Shown: piece by piece, positions 11,641 through 24,180 of the stretch
Numbering within the stretch: the stretch's first letter is position 1
How the letters are laid out: the number at the start of each line of letters is the position of its first letter
Origin: Sclerotinia nivalis
Lineage: Eukaryota; Ascomycota; Leotiomycetes; Helotiales; Sclerotiniaceae
DNA: 64,000 bases
Assembly (NCBI GenBank): GCA_029531795.1
Contig: JAPEIS010000005.1
Coordinates: 1,610,001-1,674,000 of the forward strand
Direction: 5' to 3'
The notes under the pieces: generated by a model
The model's input: the letters and a program-made list of their open reading frames with translations, nothing else
Database searches by the model: none
What the model was told of the DNA's origin: nothing
Program-made: the position numbers and the translations under genes

Positions 11641-14600
11641 CCACGATGACTTTGAAGAAATGTAGCTAAGGAACAGAAATCCGGCGGTAAGAACAGAGTT
11701 TGCATAAGACCAAATGGTACACGCTGAAACCATCGGATGTACGAGTTGGTATGATTGCAGAAGCCGAGTGGCGCTGCATGCGGCGTGGAAAGGTTGATCT
11801 GACGATATCAAACCAATATCTTTCAGAAGAAGAATGAAACGGCGAGAGAAAGTAAATACTAGTCTTTTAATCAGACAATGATATTCGGTGACACGTTTAA
11901 TGGGTGGTGACGGATAATTGATTCCAGAAGATGCCATGAAAAATGTGGATGGTGTTTTGAATGAAGAAAGAAATAAGGCTCACCTACCTCACTAGAGAAT
12001 AACAATGATACTGTCACAGCCAGTTGAGTTAAGCCGTACAGCGTAATCGATAACTTCACAAGTTTGAAAGTAGTATGAGAATTTAGAAATGCTACTTCTC
12101 CTTTTCATGTAGAATATTCAGTCTCATGATGAAGTGACCCAAAGGAGTTTCGTATCTAGTGGAAGGGCCAAGATGTCGAAAAAATGAATACTCGAAAAAT
12201 TAAGAATTTCAACAAGAGGCTGGAAATGGAAATGATTGAATGAGAAAGCCAAGACCTTGCGAATTGCGAATAAATATGAAACGAAGGCAAAAAATAGAAC
12301 GGTCGGATCCTTACATAATATTTTAGCTTCCGCGCTGGTAAGAAAGTAAGTGTAGGAAGGAGGAGCCATTAATGCCGGATGGGGGAGGATCAGTCTGCTT
12401 GGGACGCACAAAAAATTGTTTTAGGCGATGGATATGGTGATACCTACCTACCTGCCCTGCCTAGTTGGGCAAGAAGAAAACAAATTCGTGGGCTAGGTTC
12501 ACTTGACTAAGAATAAGTATAAAGGAGTAGAAGTACTTAATGTTGATAGAGTAGTATTATGCTTGTTGAGAAGGAACAGTTAGATGAAGGGTGCGGCTAT
12601 GACTTATCATGCGGGATCAAGCGCAGCAATGTAGCGGAAAATAGGAAATATAATAATATTCGCCGCGGTTGTAGCACTCTCCGCTCAGTGCAGATACATA
12701 CACCCTGTAGATGGGCGAACAAAGAAAGGGGTATGTGAAGCCTTCGATATACATGTGCGCGGCTACCTAGCCACGCAAGAGATACCAAGAGAATTAAGTA
12801 TCCCGAACAGGATATCGAGAATAAATTTCTCCAGCTCATGGCCACATCGGATACCTTAATCATGTATGTCTGTTTAGGGATACTTTATCCCTGGCAATAA
12901 CTCCATTGAGCACAAAGAATATCAGATGAGAAGCCACAGGGGCATAGTGTAGCTTGTGATCTTAACTCAACGAGGTAGGCAAGGACAACTTGGGAAATGG
13001 AATGAGACAAAAATAGACGCAGAGTGAGAAGTGCAAGCTAATAAAATGGTACTCGGTATGAGGCTAGATGACCTTGAGTACATCCCTATGATCTTTGTGG
13101 ATGCCAAGAGAAGAGAGAGTGACATTTCTGGTAAGCTCAATGAAATATCATGGTCTAGATTTTGTGTTGTGCGTCTATGTACCATGCAGCCGTCGTTTGT
13201 GACAGCCAGAACAGGATAGACGACAGGGCGGCTCCACAGATTCAAGGCTGTTGTCAGATATCTTAGTGATCCGTGTAAGTTGGCGCGCGGAAGATCCAGA
13301 TATGCGCGAGATGCGGTCCGTTTAGTTTCTATTTTCTGATCATTTCTGACCTTTTTCGTTCTTCGAGTGCAGTCTTCCGCGACAGGTGTCGAAATAGAAT
13401 ATCAGTCAGCATTTTTACTTAGATTGTATAACATGGCTGTGAAATATTGATCTCTGATTCGTTCTTTGCACTGCCATTATATTGAAAGAAAAGATATAAT
13501 ATACTCAGCCATTTTGGAGTTGTGATTCCTAGTTTCGATGGAAGTAACCAACCGTCCAGTTAGTTTGGAGAATAGGCGCGCATGTTTGTGTGTTTGTGGG
13601 GTCATGTTTTTTTGTCGTTGGAACTTGTGGCTTTTGGTTTTTGGTTTTTGGTGAGCATGGTTTGTGTTAAATTTAGAACATCTTGCATCAGACCTCGCTG
13701 TCCAAATGGCTCGGTGCACATTTCCCCAATTTGTACAACGAGCCACTTGCCGTACACGTGCATTGAACGGATTTTCAATCTCTCGGTGTCTTGGTGATGA
13801 TCAATGGGGAAAAAAGGAAGTGGAACAGTAAAAAAAAAGTTTTAATTAGAAAATTAAGAATGTATGAGAATAGTCGTTGTGGGAATTTATTCGAGTCCTG
13901 AATGTTCCTTAACTTCGGTAAATCATATCATGCCTATTATGACTTTCTTTAATCACATCTATATGATATGTGATCCACTGATCCTATATAATGATCATCG
14001 TTAGACCTTTAGCTAGTTGATAAAATCATCATTCCTGAATGGATTCACTTTGGAGGTCGCCATTTGGTGGCCATAGGTGTCGTTGTCATCATCCGGATGC
14101 CGGCGAACATTGTAATATGGAGACCGTTCGGGGGTTATTTGAATTCACGAATGTAATGTGACATGATAGGATTTTTGAAGGAGTTAGTCTTTGTTGGTCA
14201 AAGCTGTGAGGCCGATGTCGCGATTAGGGCGAAGGAAGTAGCTAGATAGGATCTTCAGAGTTACAAGATTCGTCCCCTGATGTTAATCCCGATCAAGATT
14301 TAATATATTTCTGTGTTGGATTTGGTCATTGCGCTCGCCCATTGCTCTTTGATTAACTTGAAAATACCTTTTGGGTGGACATGATCCAGTTTCATCCCAC
14401 CTCTCCAGATCGATCCCCCATTCTTGAATGTTAGTTCGAGTTGATGATGATTATCTGTCTCCATAATCATTGCCGGTTCTGACGACCGAGATAATAGGTA
14501 CCTTGCAGATTTGATCTAACTGGTAGATGCATGTAAGAATTCTGTCATCCTCCGGCAAGTATCGCTTTAAAGCTCCCTATTATGTGGAGTAACTTGTGGT

Positions 14601-16290
14601 GATTTTGGCGGTATACAACGATGGAAACTTTAAGACTGAATGTGAGGTCACATCAAGCCAGGAATAGTGTTTGGAACTGAAAGAAAGATGCTGTATATTC
14701 AAGATTCGGATTATCCTTTACTAGACTCTCTCCATCAACCTCTCTCTCGCTTACGTTTAAAAATCTAGATGTGTTGCCGGTGCAAACCCCTAGCTTCATA
14801 GGAAGACTGCATTAAACTGTATCGTTCAATTCACCGGCTGAATGTTAATCTTTCGAATACAATGAAACATCAGATTAGCCCTGGATGGAATTGTGAATAT
14901 CCGAGGTAATGTGAAGCTATTGTGAAGTTACTGTACGATTGAAAATTGACCGAGTCATACCTAAGATGTTACAAACGTTGTATTCATGTACCCATGTAGA
15001 TAGCATTTGAAGGATCAAATAGAATATTACGAACGTGCGACTGACATGCAAGCAAGTAACAAGCACCACGAGCTAAGCTGCAGTACCTGCATTCCCGATG
15101 AATACAAGAATAGAAACCACCCAAATAGGGTTCTCCGCACAAAATCTTTGTATGCACGGAACAAGTACGGAGTAAATTTCAGGTGGATAGATGATATACC
15201 GAGACTCTCAGATATTGGATATTGTGGATATTTCTCTACTTCGTAGAAATTCGCAATGAACGGAAAAAGGCCGAGTAGGAGCCACCAAAAAAGCAACCAT
15301 ATCCACAAGGCACATGAAGAGACATCAATATCAATCGGTTGAGATGCTCCGACCTGATGCATCACCAGCAGGTGCATATCCAGATGCTTTGCTTCCTAGT
15401 ACCCTGGCTTTTGGCTACCTTTTGGTAAGAAAAAAGCCAGTGACACTCCCTCAATCAAGGTAATTTGCCCGGATTCTTTGTGAGATTAAATGAGCTGCAT
15501 TAGTATCTATTTATGGACATTTTTCTTTGACGTTGTACCCTCCCTCATCCCTTGGCAACATTCTACATGCTGATTGATCTGATGTTTCCAGTGTGTCAGC
15601 ATGAGAATCCTTGAAGAAGCATCAAGGATTAAGACGTCGTTTAGGGCTTGTTTAACCAGTCGGAATTTAAAGATGATGGAATGCTGTGCTTGCTCGGCCA
15701 CTGATGACCAGCCTTGAATTTGGGAAAAGATCGTATTTCATACATGTCTTCCGGGCGCTTAGGAAGGACTCGATCGAGCGATGTATGGAAAAGCGACGGA
15801 GAGCTCCCTTGTACTTTTTCTACCGCACGATTCATATCGACAGGGTGGAGGTTTGAACTTGGTTTGAAGGGACAAACGACTGCGACCATGAGTACCGTAC
15901 CTACAGGAGGTAAGGTTACTAGGTAGGTATCCTTACGGGTAAGTCGTTGGTATCATGGTTGTACACGAAAGCGAAGCATACCTCAGTTCTAAGTTGAATG
16001 AGGCTTGTAATATCTCAGATCATCGATAATACTACAGCATGGATGGATTGGTCTTTTGAATATTCGGGATAGTAGGTGGTATAAGTTTCAAGGATAGAAT
16101 AAACGGAATTAACCCAGATATTTGAATATGTTCAGAGAGAAAAGTATTCCAAGTTTCCTCTTCGGTTCTAGTATGATCTCTCTGTATTGTGTATTGTGTA
16201 TTATGTATTGTGTACTATACAGATAGATAGATAGATGTGTATCTACTATAGCTACCTGCGGGTTTTGCATGAAGGGGGTTTAAGGAGGGG
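11641..16290. other. Gene-poor spacer, part 2
   Basis: This 4.6-kb stretch is AT-rich and holds only short frames on both strands with no recognisable product. The longest, 15027-15377 on the minus strand (116 codons), has a hydrophobic segment but starts ambiguously and shows no family signature. Short CCTACCTACCT and TAGGTAGG words occur at about 12450 and 15925. Nothing here can be called a gene with confidence. Confidence 0.5.
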
Positions 16291-16292
16291 GT

Positions 16293-16294
<2 letters not shown>

Positions 16295-16329
<35 letters not shown>

Positions 16330-16330
16330 C

Positions 16331-16378
<48 letters not shown>
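16295..16378. repeat. (GAT)28 microsatellite
   Basis: About 28 tandem GAT triplets with one GAC interruption at 16328-16330. In one frame it would read poly-Asp, but the surrounding frame is only 61 codons and is not coding. Confidence 0.97.
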
Positions 16379-16783
16379 AGCTTGAGTGGTACTCACTCGC
16401 ACAATAGTCTCAATCATTGAAAGTTTGAACGCATCAAGGGAAGCATTACTAGTTATCATCAATAACGTCAATATTGAGACCAACCCCTCATTAACAAGGT
16501 ACTAGGTATTGAGCATTGATCCCGAATCTAGTACGATAGACTAACTTATCTGGACAAGCTTGAAAGTTGAAGCAACAAGCTCCAAATCAATCTGTATCAA
16601 AAAGTTTAGAGTTTTTGTACCCACTCAAACTTCGCACACTTTTAAGGGAGTGCAGTGCATCAAGTTATCCAAATCCAGCCGGTAGACGAGGTAAACTAGG
16701 TAGGCGAGCCGTGAATCAATTCTCACGCTCGCTCCATGCGACGGAAAACATCAATACTCCGTTACAGACACGGCACTGCAATG

Positions 16784-16965
16784 AGTGGTGAATGAATGAA
16801 TGAATGGTGAATACCTGGGTGATGAATAATGAATACCTAGGTGATGAATAATAAATGATGAATTAAATCTTAATGATATCTGCATTGGAACAAATCACAA
16901 CCATTTGTACTGTACTGTACTGTGCTGTACTTGTACTTGTACTTGTACCTAGGTACCTAGGAATA
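16784..16965. repeat. Cluster of short tandem repeats with CCTAGGTA palindromes
   Basis: The segment contains (TGAA)n at ~16790, a duplicated unit of about 22 bp (GAATACCTRGGTGATGAATAA) at 16809-16850, then a TGTACTGTAC/TTGTAC array at 16905-16947 leading into CCTAGGTACCTAGG. It lies in non-coding DNA between the GAT array and the MADS-box gene. Confidence 0.85.
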
Positions 16966-18173
16966 TTTTCCCAACTCCATGGCCATTTTTATTCTTTTCC
17001 CCTTTCATAGAACTGGGTAACTGATTCATAAATAATTGAATGAGTTTAGGTTCGAGTAGCAGAGAAGAATCAATGATCTGTACTCCGTTCTGAGTAAAGA
17101 GCCTAATACGGAGTAAGTAAGAGGTAAAAAGTAAGTCTTACCGAAAAAAGAGGGAAATCAAAGCAACATAAGACAAGAAAGGGAAATACCACCCTTTTCT
17201 CACTCACTTCTCCCCCTTGTCTATACCCCCAAAAAAATTGTGCCCTTTTATATCCTTCCTCTTTAAGATTAGATTGAAATCTCATTAAGAAAAGAAAGAA
17301 AAAAAGCCAGAAAGAAACAAACCAAACCAAAAAACACCCCCCCGTTCTCCTCTCAGATTTGAATTGGTACCACATCCACAAGATTTTCCCCCTTCCCTCC
17401 GTCACGATCCAAAAATAGCTATAATTAGCACATCTCATCGCGATATACTTTATCAGTCCTATCAGTTGTGCTTCACGAAAGAATCTCGAGAAAGGAAGTG
17501 AGAAAGGCGCACCTGGTACTTTTATTAAATTCTTTTGAAAAAGCTTATATCATTGATCGAACTCCTCCTCTCCTAAAAACACACATTTCGCTCTCAAGTC
17601 ATTTTTCCATTTAAAAAGGTGTTTTTTCTTGCACGGGTTGCTTGTATCACTATTTGATTACGGGTTGTTTCGAGTTTTCCTCACGCATTTTCAAATTGCC
17701 TGGAGCAGAGCAGAGCAAAGCAAAAATCACAATCAATTCAACTTTTTTATCTATCTCGTCATCTCATCCATCTATCAACGAACAAACCTCGGTCGCAACC
17801 TTATTGACAACCTCCTTCAACCAGTTTGTTATCTACTCCTTTAGCTACAATTTTATATAACGACATCTATCAATTTCAACCAAGTACATCTAAACTATCA
17901 TCCCACGTCAGACATATTGCTCCGCCGCTGTTCAAACAATCGATTACTGTACTTGCTTGTGTCTTTCAATATCGCCGCTATTGTACTATAATTTCATACT
18001 AAACTTTTTGTTCCTTTGTCAAAAAGTTTATTCATTGATGTCCACGATTCTACGCGATTTTACATACAATCAACGAGTTCGACTCCAATAGTGCCTCTTT
18101 AATTACACGTCTGAAACTGGACCAATTCACGCAACCAGTATTTAAACCACAAGAACGGCGCGCCGCTGCCGCA
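16966..18173 (+). promoter_or_regulatory. Promoter and presumed 5' leader of the MADS-box gene
   Basis: The 1.2 kb before the rlm1 start becomes strongly pyrimidine-rich from about 17200, with many TCT, TTTC and CATC words, typical of a fungal promoter plus long 5' leader. Short upstream frames (for example 17642-17860) exist but have no features of a protein. No transcription start can be fixed from sequence alone. Confidence 0.5.
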
Positions 18174-20251
18174 ATGGGGAGAAGAAAGATTGAGATCAAG
18201 GCTATCAAGGATGATAGGAATCGTTCAGTGTATGTTCTCTTTGTGCGAATATAATCTGCGGCGCAAAATACTAATCTCATTCTCACAGGACCTTCTTGAA
18301 GCGCAAAGGAGGATTATTCAAGAAGGCGCATGAGCTTTCCGTTCTCTGCTCCGTCGATGTCGCGGTTATTATATTTGGCAGTAATAAGAAGTTATACGAA
18401 TATTCTAGTAGTGACATTGGAGAGATTATGACAAGATATCAATACGTACGTGTTTTACCGCGTCCGGCGCAAAAAAATACAAACTGACATTAAATATAGT
18501 ATGGAGGAGCCAACGAACACAAAGGACCTAGCGATTACGGCAAAGGAAAAGGCATGGATGACGACGATGATGATGATGACGGATCCCCTCCTTCTCACCA
18601 CGGATCGGAACCACCACAAATGATGCCCCCTCAATTCCAACACCAACCATATCAGCATATTCGCCATCATACTCCATCCGCCTCGCCTCCAATTCCGAAT
18701 GGTGTCTTTCAACATCTCCCCCAACAACGACAACATACACCACAACCTGGAATGGGATCTCGACCATCGTCTAGAAACGCTCCACGAAGACAAAGCTCCC
18801 TTGTACCACAGCATCCTCATGGTCCTCCGACCAACGGTCAATTTGCATATGCGCCAAATCCACCACCTTACAACCCTCAAATGACGCCAGGTCTGCCACC
18901 ACATCCACATGGCCTTCCGCAGCATATACAAGGTCCGCCTCAAGGAATTCCCCATCCACATCAAAGTCCTGGACCACAATACGCACATTTTGCACCCCCG
19001 CATCACCCTCAACATCACCCTCAACATCACCCTCAACATCACCCTCAACACCACCCTCATCCCCAACCACATATGCAGCAGCATCCGCAACATCCTCAGC
19101 AACATCCACAACAACACCCACAACAAATCCCTCAACAAATCCCTCAACAAATCCCTCAACAACATCCTCATCCGCAACAAGTACAGCAACTGTATGTGGA
19201 GGAACAAAGAAGATCTTCAGTACCACCGGCATTTCAACCACAAGAAAGACCCGCATCTTCGCGCGCAACTCCTTCTCCTCCACAGCCGCAGCAACAGCAA
19301 ATGCCACAACCTCCACCACCACAACCACAGCAGCCTCAACCATCGCCAGAACAGCAACAAGCACAACCTTCACAACAAATGCTAGAGCCGGTCAAGCGCT
19401 TAGCAGTAAAATCCAGAAGTATCTTTACGCCAATTGATGAGAGTCGATCAATTCTATCCCAGCACTGGGCAAGCTCAACCTCCAATACCGATGCAGTAAA
19501 GGAAGAACCGGGAGATCGATCTCAGTCTGTGGATGTTACAGTAAATCGTATTAAACCACCTTCACCACCTCAAAGATCACAAACGCATAACAAAAATCGT
19601 AACATATCCATGTCATCCTTACCAGATGGGTTTACGCCACCATCTCGTACAAACAGTGCACAGCTAAGTGTAGGTGGTGGCAAGAGGCCTATATTGAAGG
19701 TGCAAATTCCGGAAGAAGCATCAGATAATGGTGGATCTGCCACTGCAGAAGATCTCTCATCCCCACGATCTGCGGGTGCCACTAACCCTAAGGCACGTCG
19801 TAATGGCGGCGACCATGGCGGAATGGTACTCCCACCACCTTCACCTTCCGCCTCGGCTTTGTTGTCAGCCGGTGCATCGGGACCACCGAATCCTTTTGCA
19901 CGACCACATCCCGTCACACAACCTTCTCAGGGATCCAATGCAAGTGGAAATAACAATAATTCGAACAACAATATAATAGAAAGCGTGACACCAGTCTCGG
20001 CTCTTCCGTCGCGTTTCATGAATAATGAATTCCTCCCAAGTCCTTCATCATTCTATCCCGAATGGAATTATGGGAGAGGCGGTGATTCCAATACATTACC
20101 TAGTCCTCTAAATTTTGCAACGCCTGTTGTGGGAACAGGTCCAAGTTTCCTAAGAGACGATAATGGCGAAAGGGGCGGTAAAAGAAAGACACCTGAACAA
20201 GATGAGAACCGAGATGGTGGGGATCAGAAAAGAGTGAAGCATGAAGGATAA
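18174..20251 (+). CDS. rlm1: MADS-box transcription factor, Rlm1/MEF2 type
   Basis: Three exons, 18174-18229, 18289-18445 and 18500-20251, join in phase to 654 residues. The first ~60 residues are a MADS domain of the MEF2-like class: [11 protein letters not shown], then [22 protein letters not shown] and the LYEYSS element. The rest is low complexity: an Asp run at ~78, then long His/Pro/Gln and Ser/Pro tracts with DNA-level tandem repeats (19001-19060 and 19127-19162), and a basic C-terminus. In yeast and filamentous fungi Rlm1 acts downstream of the cell-wall-integrity MAP kinase in the nucleus; several Ser-Pro sites could be MAPK targets, which is inference. Intron positions inside the MADS box agree with the invariant domain sequence. 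It follows a very long gene-free spacer. Confidence 0.93.
19001..19060 (+). repeat. 12-bp coding minisatellite (CATCACCCTCAA)
   Basis: Four perfect copies and one degenerate copy of CATCACCCTCAA inside rlm1 encode repeated His-His-Pro-Gln units. Confidence 0.95.
19127..19162 (+). repeat. 12-bp coding minisatellite (ATCCCTCAACAA)
   Basis: Three perfect copies in rlm1 encode repeated Ile-Pro-Gln-Gln units. Confidence 0.95.
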
Positions 20252-21408
20252 GGTGCACCTCATGTTCCTCGCCATCAAGTCGACGGTTTTGAGCATGAAT
20301 TGCTATGGATATGAGATTCACGAACACGTGTATTTGACTGCGGGAAAGCTAAAAAGAGATAATGTCTTTCTTGTGGGTGGATCAGAACTCGTTTTAAACC
20401 CTTTTGGAAAAAATCTATTGCATTACATTTGGGAAAGGCGTTCTACTTTTTTTTTCTGGAGATGAATTGGAGGTGCACTTTATTTATTTTTTATTTTTTT
20501 TTCATTGCATTTTTGGCTTTTACTTATTCCCCATTCGAAGATTCTATCGTTCTCTGTCCACCCTGCACTCTTCTTTCCTGCAATCCCGTCCATTTTTCTA
20601 TTTGGAAGGCTGGAAGGCTTCCAGTAATCACTTGTGAATACAATGTGGAGTTTGAGTTTTGCCTTTGATTATGTGACATGGGTTTGGATGGCAGGCCTTG
20701 CATTTTACTCCTTTGTAAATACCCTTGGGATTTGTGGAGGGGGCGTTATCTATGTGACGCGTTTTTCTCTTTTTGCTTTGTTGATTTGAGTTTAGGTCTG
20801 AGTGTGGTTTGGGGTGAAGCGTTTTGTGATGGAGTTGAACGGGAAGGGTTTTACATGGATGAGTGAAAGTACATGGTGTGTGAGTTGTTGGTAGATAAGT
20901 AAGATAGTTGAAAATACACTGTAGGAAGGAGAGAAATGAAAAGATAATTGATCAAAAATAACGTAATGAGTTGCACTACTACTCTTTCTTTCTTTTTTAC
21001 TCTGCAGTAATATTTCGTTGGAATTGGTGAGGTTAGTACCTCAAGCCACTAAACCAGTGAATAAAAGTATAATAAAATCTCAGCTTTGAGTGTATCAGTC
21101 GTCTTGAAATTGGTAGTTAATGGAATGGTATCTATTGGGAAAGAATAGCTAGTAGCTTAAGGATTTCCTGCCCTTCTGCCATATCCCCATTTCGCATCTC
21201 TCTCTTCTTTTAATTGCTCTAACCCGTCTTTCACTTCTCTTTCCATCTTCTTTTCATTTAATCCATGATGAGTAGCTTTCAAATGAATGCGAGCTTATCA
21301 TTTTTGGATTCTCAAATTGTATACATTCTGTCGACGTCCTATCAATGGCTAAAATAAATTGTGTAGCCCTGCACAAATTCCAATAGAAGGATCATTAAAA
21401 TTGCCAAA
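20252..21408. other. Convergent intergenic region rlm1 / SDR
   Basis: The 1157-bp spacer lies between two gene 3' ends. It is T-rich just after rlm1 (20440-20520), as expected of a 3' UTR. No gene is visible. Confidence 0.5.
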
Positions 21409-22399
21409 TTAAATCAAACGCACAGTCAAACCAGTTCCAGCGTCGATGATCAGATCCGCGCCAGTAATCAAGCTCGCAGCTGGACTACAAAGAAATTGTA
21501 TAGCATCAGCAACTTCGTCGGCTTGAGCCATTCTCTTTAATGGAACAACTGCCTGGACAATCTGGTCCAAATGAGGGTTGACTTGAGCTTCACGTTCCGT
21601 CATTGCCCTCTCAACCCAAATGGGGCAAACTGCATTAACGCGTATTCCTTGCTTAGAATAGTCAACAGCTATAATTAAAGATATGGCGATTAGCATTAGG
21701 AGTAGAACATCAAGAGCATTTAACTTACCTGCCGTTTTTGTGATCCCAATCACCGCATGTTTGGCTGTAGTATAGGAAGTTTTCCCAGGAGTAGGGGCGT
21801 AAGAATAAGCAGATCCTAGATTCACAATACAACCGCGACCAAGTGAGCGGGCTGCATATCGTCCTTGGAACTCGCGTGGTTCTTGGGTCAACATTGCTTT
21901 CAAAACTGCTCGGTTGCAGAGCACTGTTCCTTTCATGTTGACGTTGAGCACATTATCGAACTCGCTGAGTGGAAGATCTGCCATCCCAGTCACTGCGGTA
22001 GTACCAATCTTAAAAGTTCCGTTTAGCCATCAAAACTACCTATTTTCGGGGTTGGAAATACGTACACCAGCACTGTTGACATTGTAATCAATACGTCCGA
22101 ATTCTTGAATTGCAGTAGCTTGTACGCTATTCTCGGTGATATCGACACGAGTAAAAATAGCGCGGTAGGCCGGATTGGAAGCATATTTCTTGCTCTCGAT
22201 GGCCGATTCTTCGGCTCCCTTCTCGTTTATATCCGCAAATAAGATACCTGCGGCTCCAGACTCGGCAATGGAGAGAGTGGCATTCTTTCCAATACCACTA
22301 GCAGCCTAGATTGTTAGCGGGAAAAGTCTATCGCTGGATTTAAACTTAAGAACATACTCCAGTGATAAGGGCGAAACCATTAGTAGTTTTAGAATTCAT
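21409..22399 (-). CDS. Short-chain dehydrogenase/reductase (SDR)
   Basis: Four minus-strand exons, 22399-22358, 22305-22066, 22008-21729 and 21668-21409, give 273 residues with all phases closing. The classical SDR motifs are present in order: the TGxxxGIG cofactor loop (TG-AASGIG, split by intron 1), the NSAG motif, an active-site Ser in NLGSAYSY, the YTTAK catalytic Tyr-Lys pair, and a C-terminal ITGADLIIDAGTG. This is an NAD(P)-dependent oxidoreductase of usual length for the family, probably cytosolic because no signal or membrane segment is seen. The substrate cannot be read from the sequence; no biosynthetic cluster surrounds it. Confidence 0.92.
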
Positions 22400-24028
22400 G
22401 GTGAAAACAGTTTTAGGTGTGATAAAATATAGAAAGTTTGATAGACGACAAAAGAGAGAAGAGTATTGATTGTCATAAATACTTGCCAAAAGTGGGCTTT
22501 TCAGAAGATTACCAAACGGGAAAGGAACCATGACTGTTTTCGGATTGGACAAAGATGAGGGGTGTGGATGCAATGGAGAATGGAGAATAAATGCTGAGGG
22601 GGTGGGGACTAGCTTGGAGGCTTCTGTACGCCGAATACTTCCCCTATGACGTGGGAATATCATTAACAAAGCATATCGCAATCTTCTTCTACCTCCAAAA
22701 CTTCAGAATAGGGCTGTGGTTGATGGGATATTGATCATTGATTGAATATTCTTTGCTGTGTTTTTAGCACTGCTACAATGTAAATCTATCAGCGAATCGT
22801 GTCTGCCTCCGGAGCCTGGTACCTGCATCAAAATACATTAAAACTAACGACAGACATCTGCATCATTTTCCAAAATCTAACATGAATTCTAGTTTGGTTA
22901 AATTGGTCACACCAGCGATTGGTAACGTGGAGCTAAAGAAAACCTCTAAACCGGATTGCAATATGAAGGGTTCCATTGCGTCTCAACTCTTACGGTAAGC
23001 ATCATCCGTTTGAAGGGTCGTTGTGTGCATACATAGTGCCCTGTGATAGGAGAATATTTCCTAGTTATTCCAATGGCAGGGACCACCTATCTATGGTGTT
23101 AGCGGTCTTTATTCCTTTTGCTTCCGGTCCAGCCAAACGGGCTGGATGACTTTCATACAGAAAGAAGAATATACAGGGTTGTTAGCTTTCATTATGTCAC
23201 CATCTCTTGCCGATAAAAAGATCAAGCGTTCAGCTGGGACCTCAAAACTCAGAGCAAAGGCTGACCAACTGATGAAGCTATCAGCGGAGTAGGCTCAAAA
23301 TGCCCATATAAGTTTTGTAGAGCTAAGGGTGGGAGCGGCGCAGAGAAGGGATATCACAACTAACCCTGCTTGTCCTAATGGATGCACGTATACGACCAAC
23401 TACTGCATGGTGTGATGTTTGCATATGAAATTGAGATTGTATGTAACAATATCTAGATATGGGTGCCGCGCCGTGATAAACAGTGGGTCAGCGCGCGGCA
23501 CGGGTATGGGGCTGCGCATGCTGAGCCTACTGATTGCTAAGGTAAGATGTAAAATCCAATCGTGAATATCGATTACCGGAAAAGTGGTAACCAATAATAC
23601 TGAATAGATTACCGCCGTAGTCGATTGTACAGATGATTCAGTTAAGTCTGTTGGTTATAGCTGGCTTTGCATTCCGAGCTTCTCGGAGGTCTGAGTGTAG
23701 TACTACATGGGAACTGTCGAATTGCTGCCGAGCAAGTAGGAAGACCATAGAGAACTTTTGTACCTCCCTTATTTCAACCAAAAGATGTCCAATTCTATTG
23801 AGCAAACCGGAGCAGTGAATTCTGTCATAGCAACCAAAGGAAAAGTATCCGGGAAGGAAGAAACTCGGTAGCTCGATCGACTCACATCTGAGGCTGGCAG
23901 TCAATCACCTTGGGATACACGCGGATGGAAGGTCTAATTTTTCCAACTACTCAGATTATTGTTGTCAAATTTGTCTAGTTCAGGTATAGTGGTTTCTGGT
24001 ATATCCGCCATTCCCCCGACAACACTAG
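22400..24028. other. Intergenic, no gene seen
   Basis: The stretch upstream of the SDR gene contains its promoter and about 1.5 kb of AT-rich DNA without a supportable frame. Short frames at 23400-23900 on both strands have no recognisable content; some may belong to the decayed transporter that follows. Confidence 0.45.
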
Positions 24029-24180
24029 CCAGAATTTCCAGCCGTCTGAGGATGGCTATCACTTTTGGCGGCACTCAATACGCGTGGAATTCTGGAGGCG
24101 AAATGGATTATATATGGGAGCCGTATTTCTCATTGCTGCCGAGGCTTTGACTTTAATTCTCTCTGTTTTTCTTCCTGTAA
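24029..24180 (+). pseudogene. Decayed major-facilitator transporter fragment
   Basis: A frame reading MAITFGGTQYAWNSGGE matches the membrane segment and FGGxxYxWxSG loop common in fungal drug-efflux MFS transporters. After GGE the reading continues plausibly only in another frame, GAVFLIAAEALTLILSVFLP, a hydrophobic helix of the kind that should come next. There is no initiator, no long frame on either side and no intron explaining the switch, so this looks like a small relic of a broken transporter gene. The call rests on motif resemblance alone. Confidence 0.5.

Noticed and set aside
15027..15377. Minus-strand 116-codon frame with a hydrophobic stretch
   Set aside because: Composition suggests a membrane segment, but there is no family motif and codon usage does not look coding.
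18455..19373. Long minus-strand frames opposite rlm1
   Set aside because: They are the antisense of the His/Pro/Gln-rich repeats of rlm1 and show only the repeat pattern.
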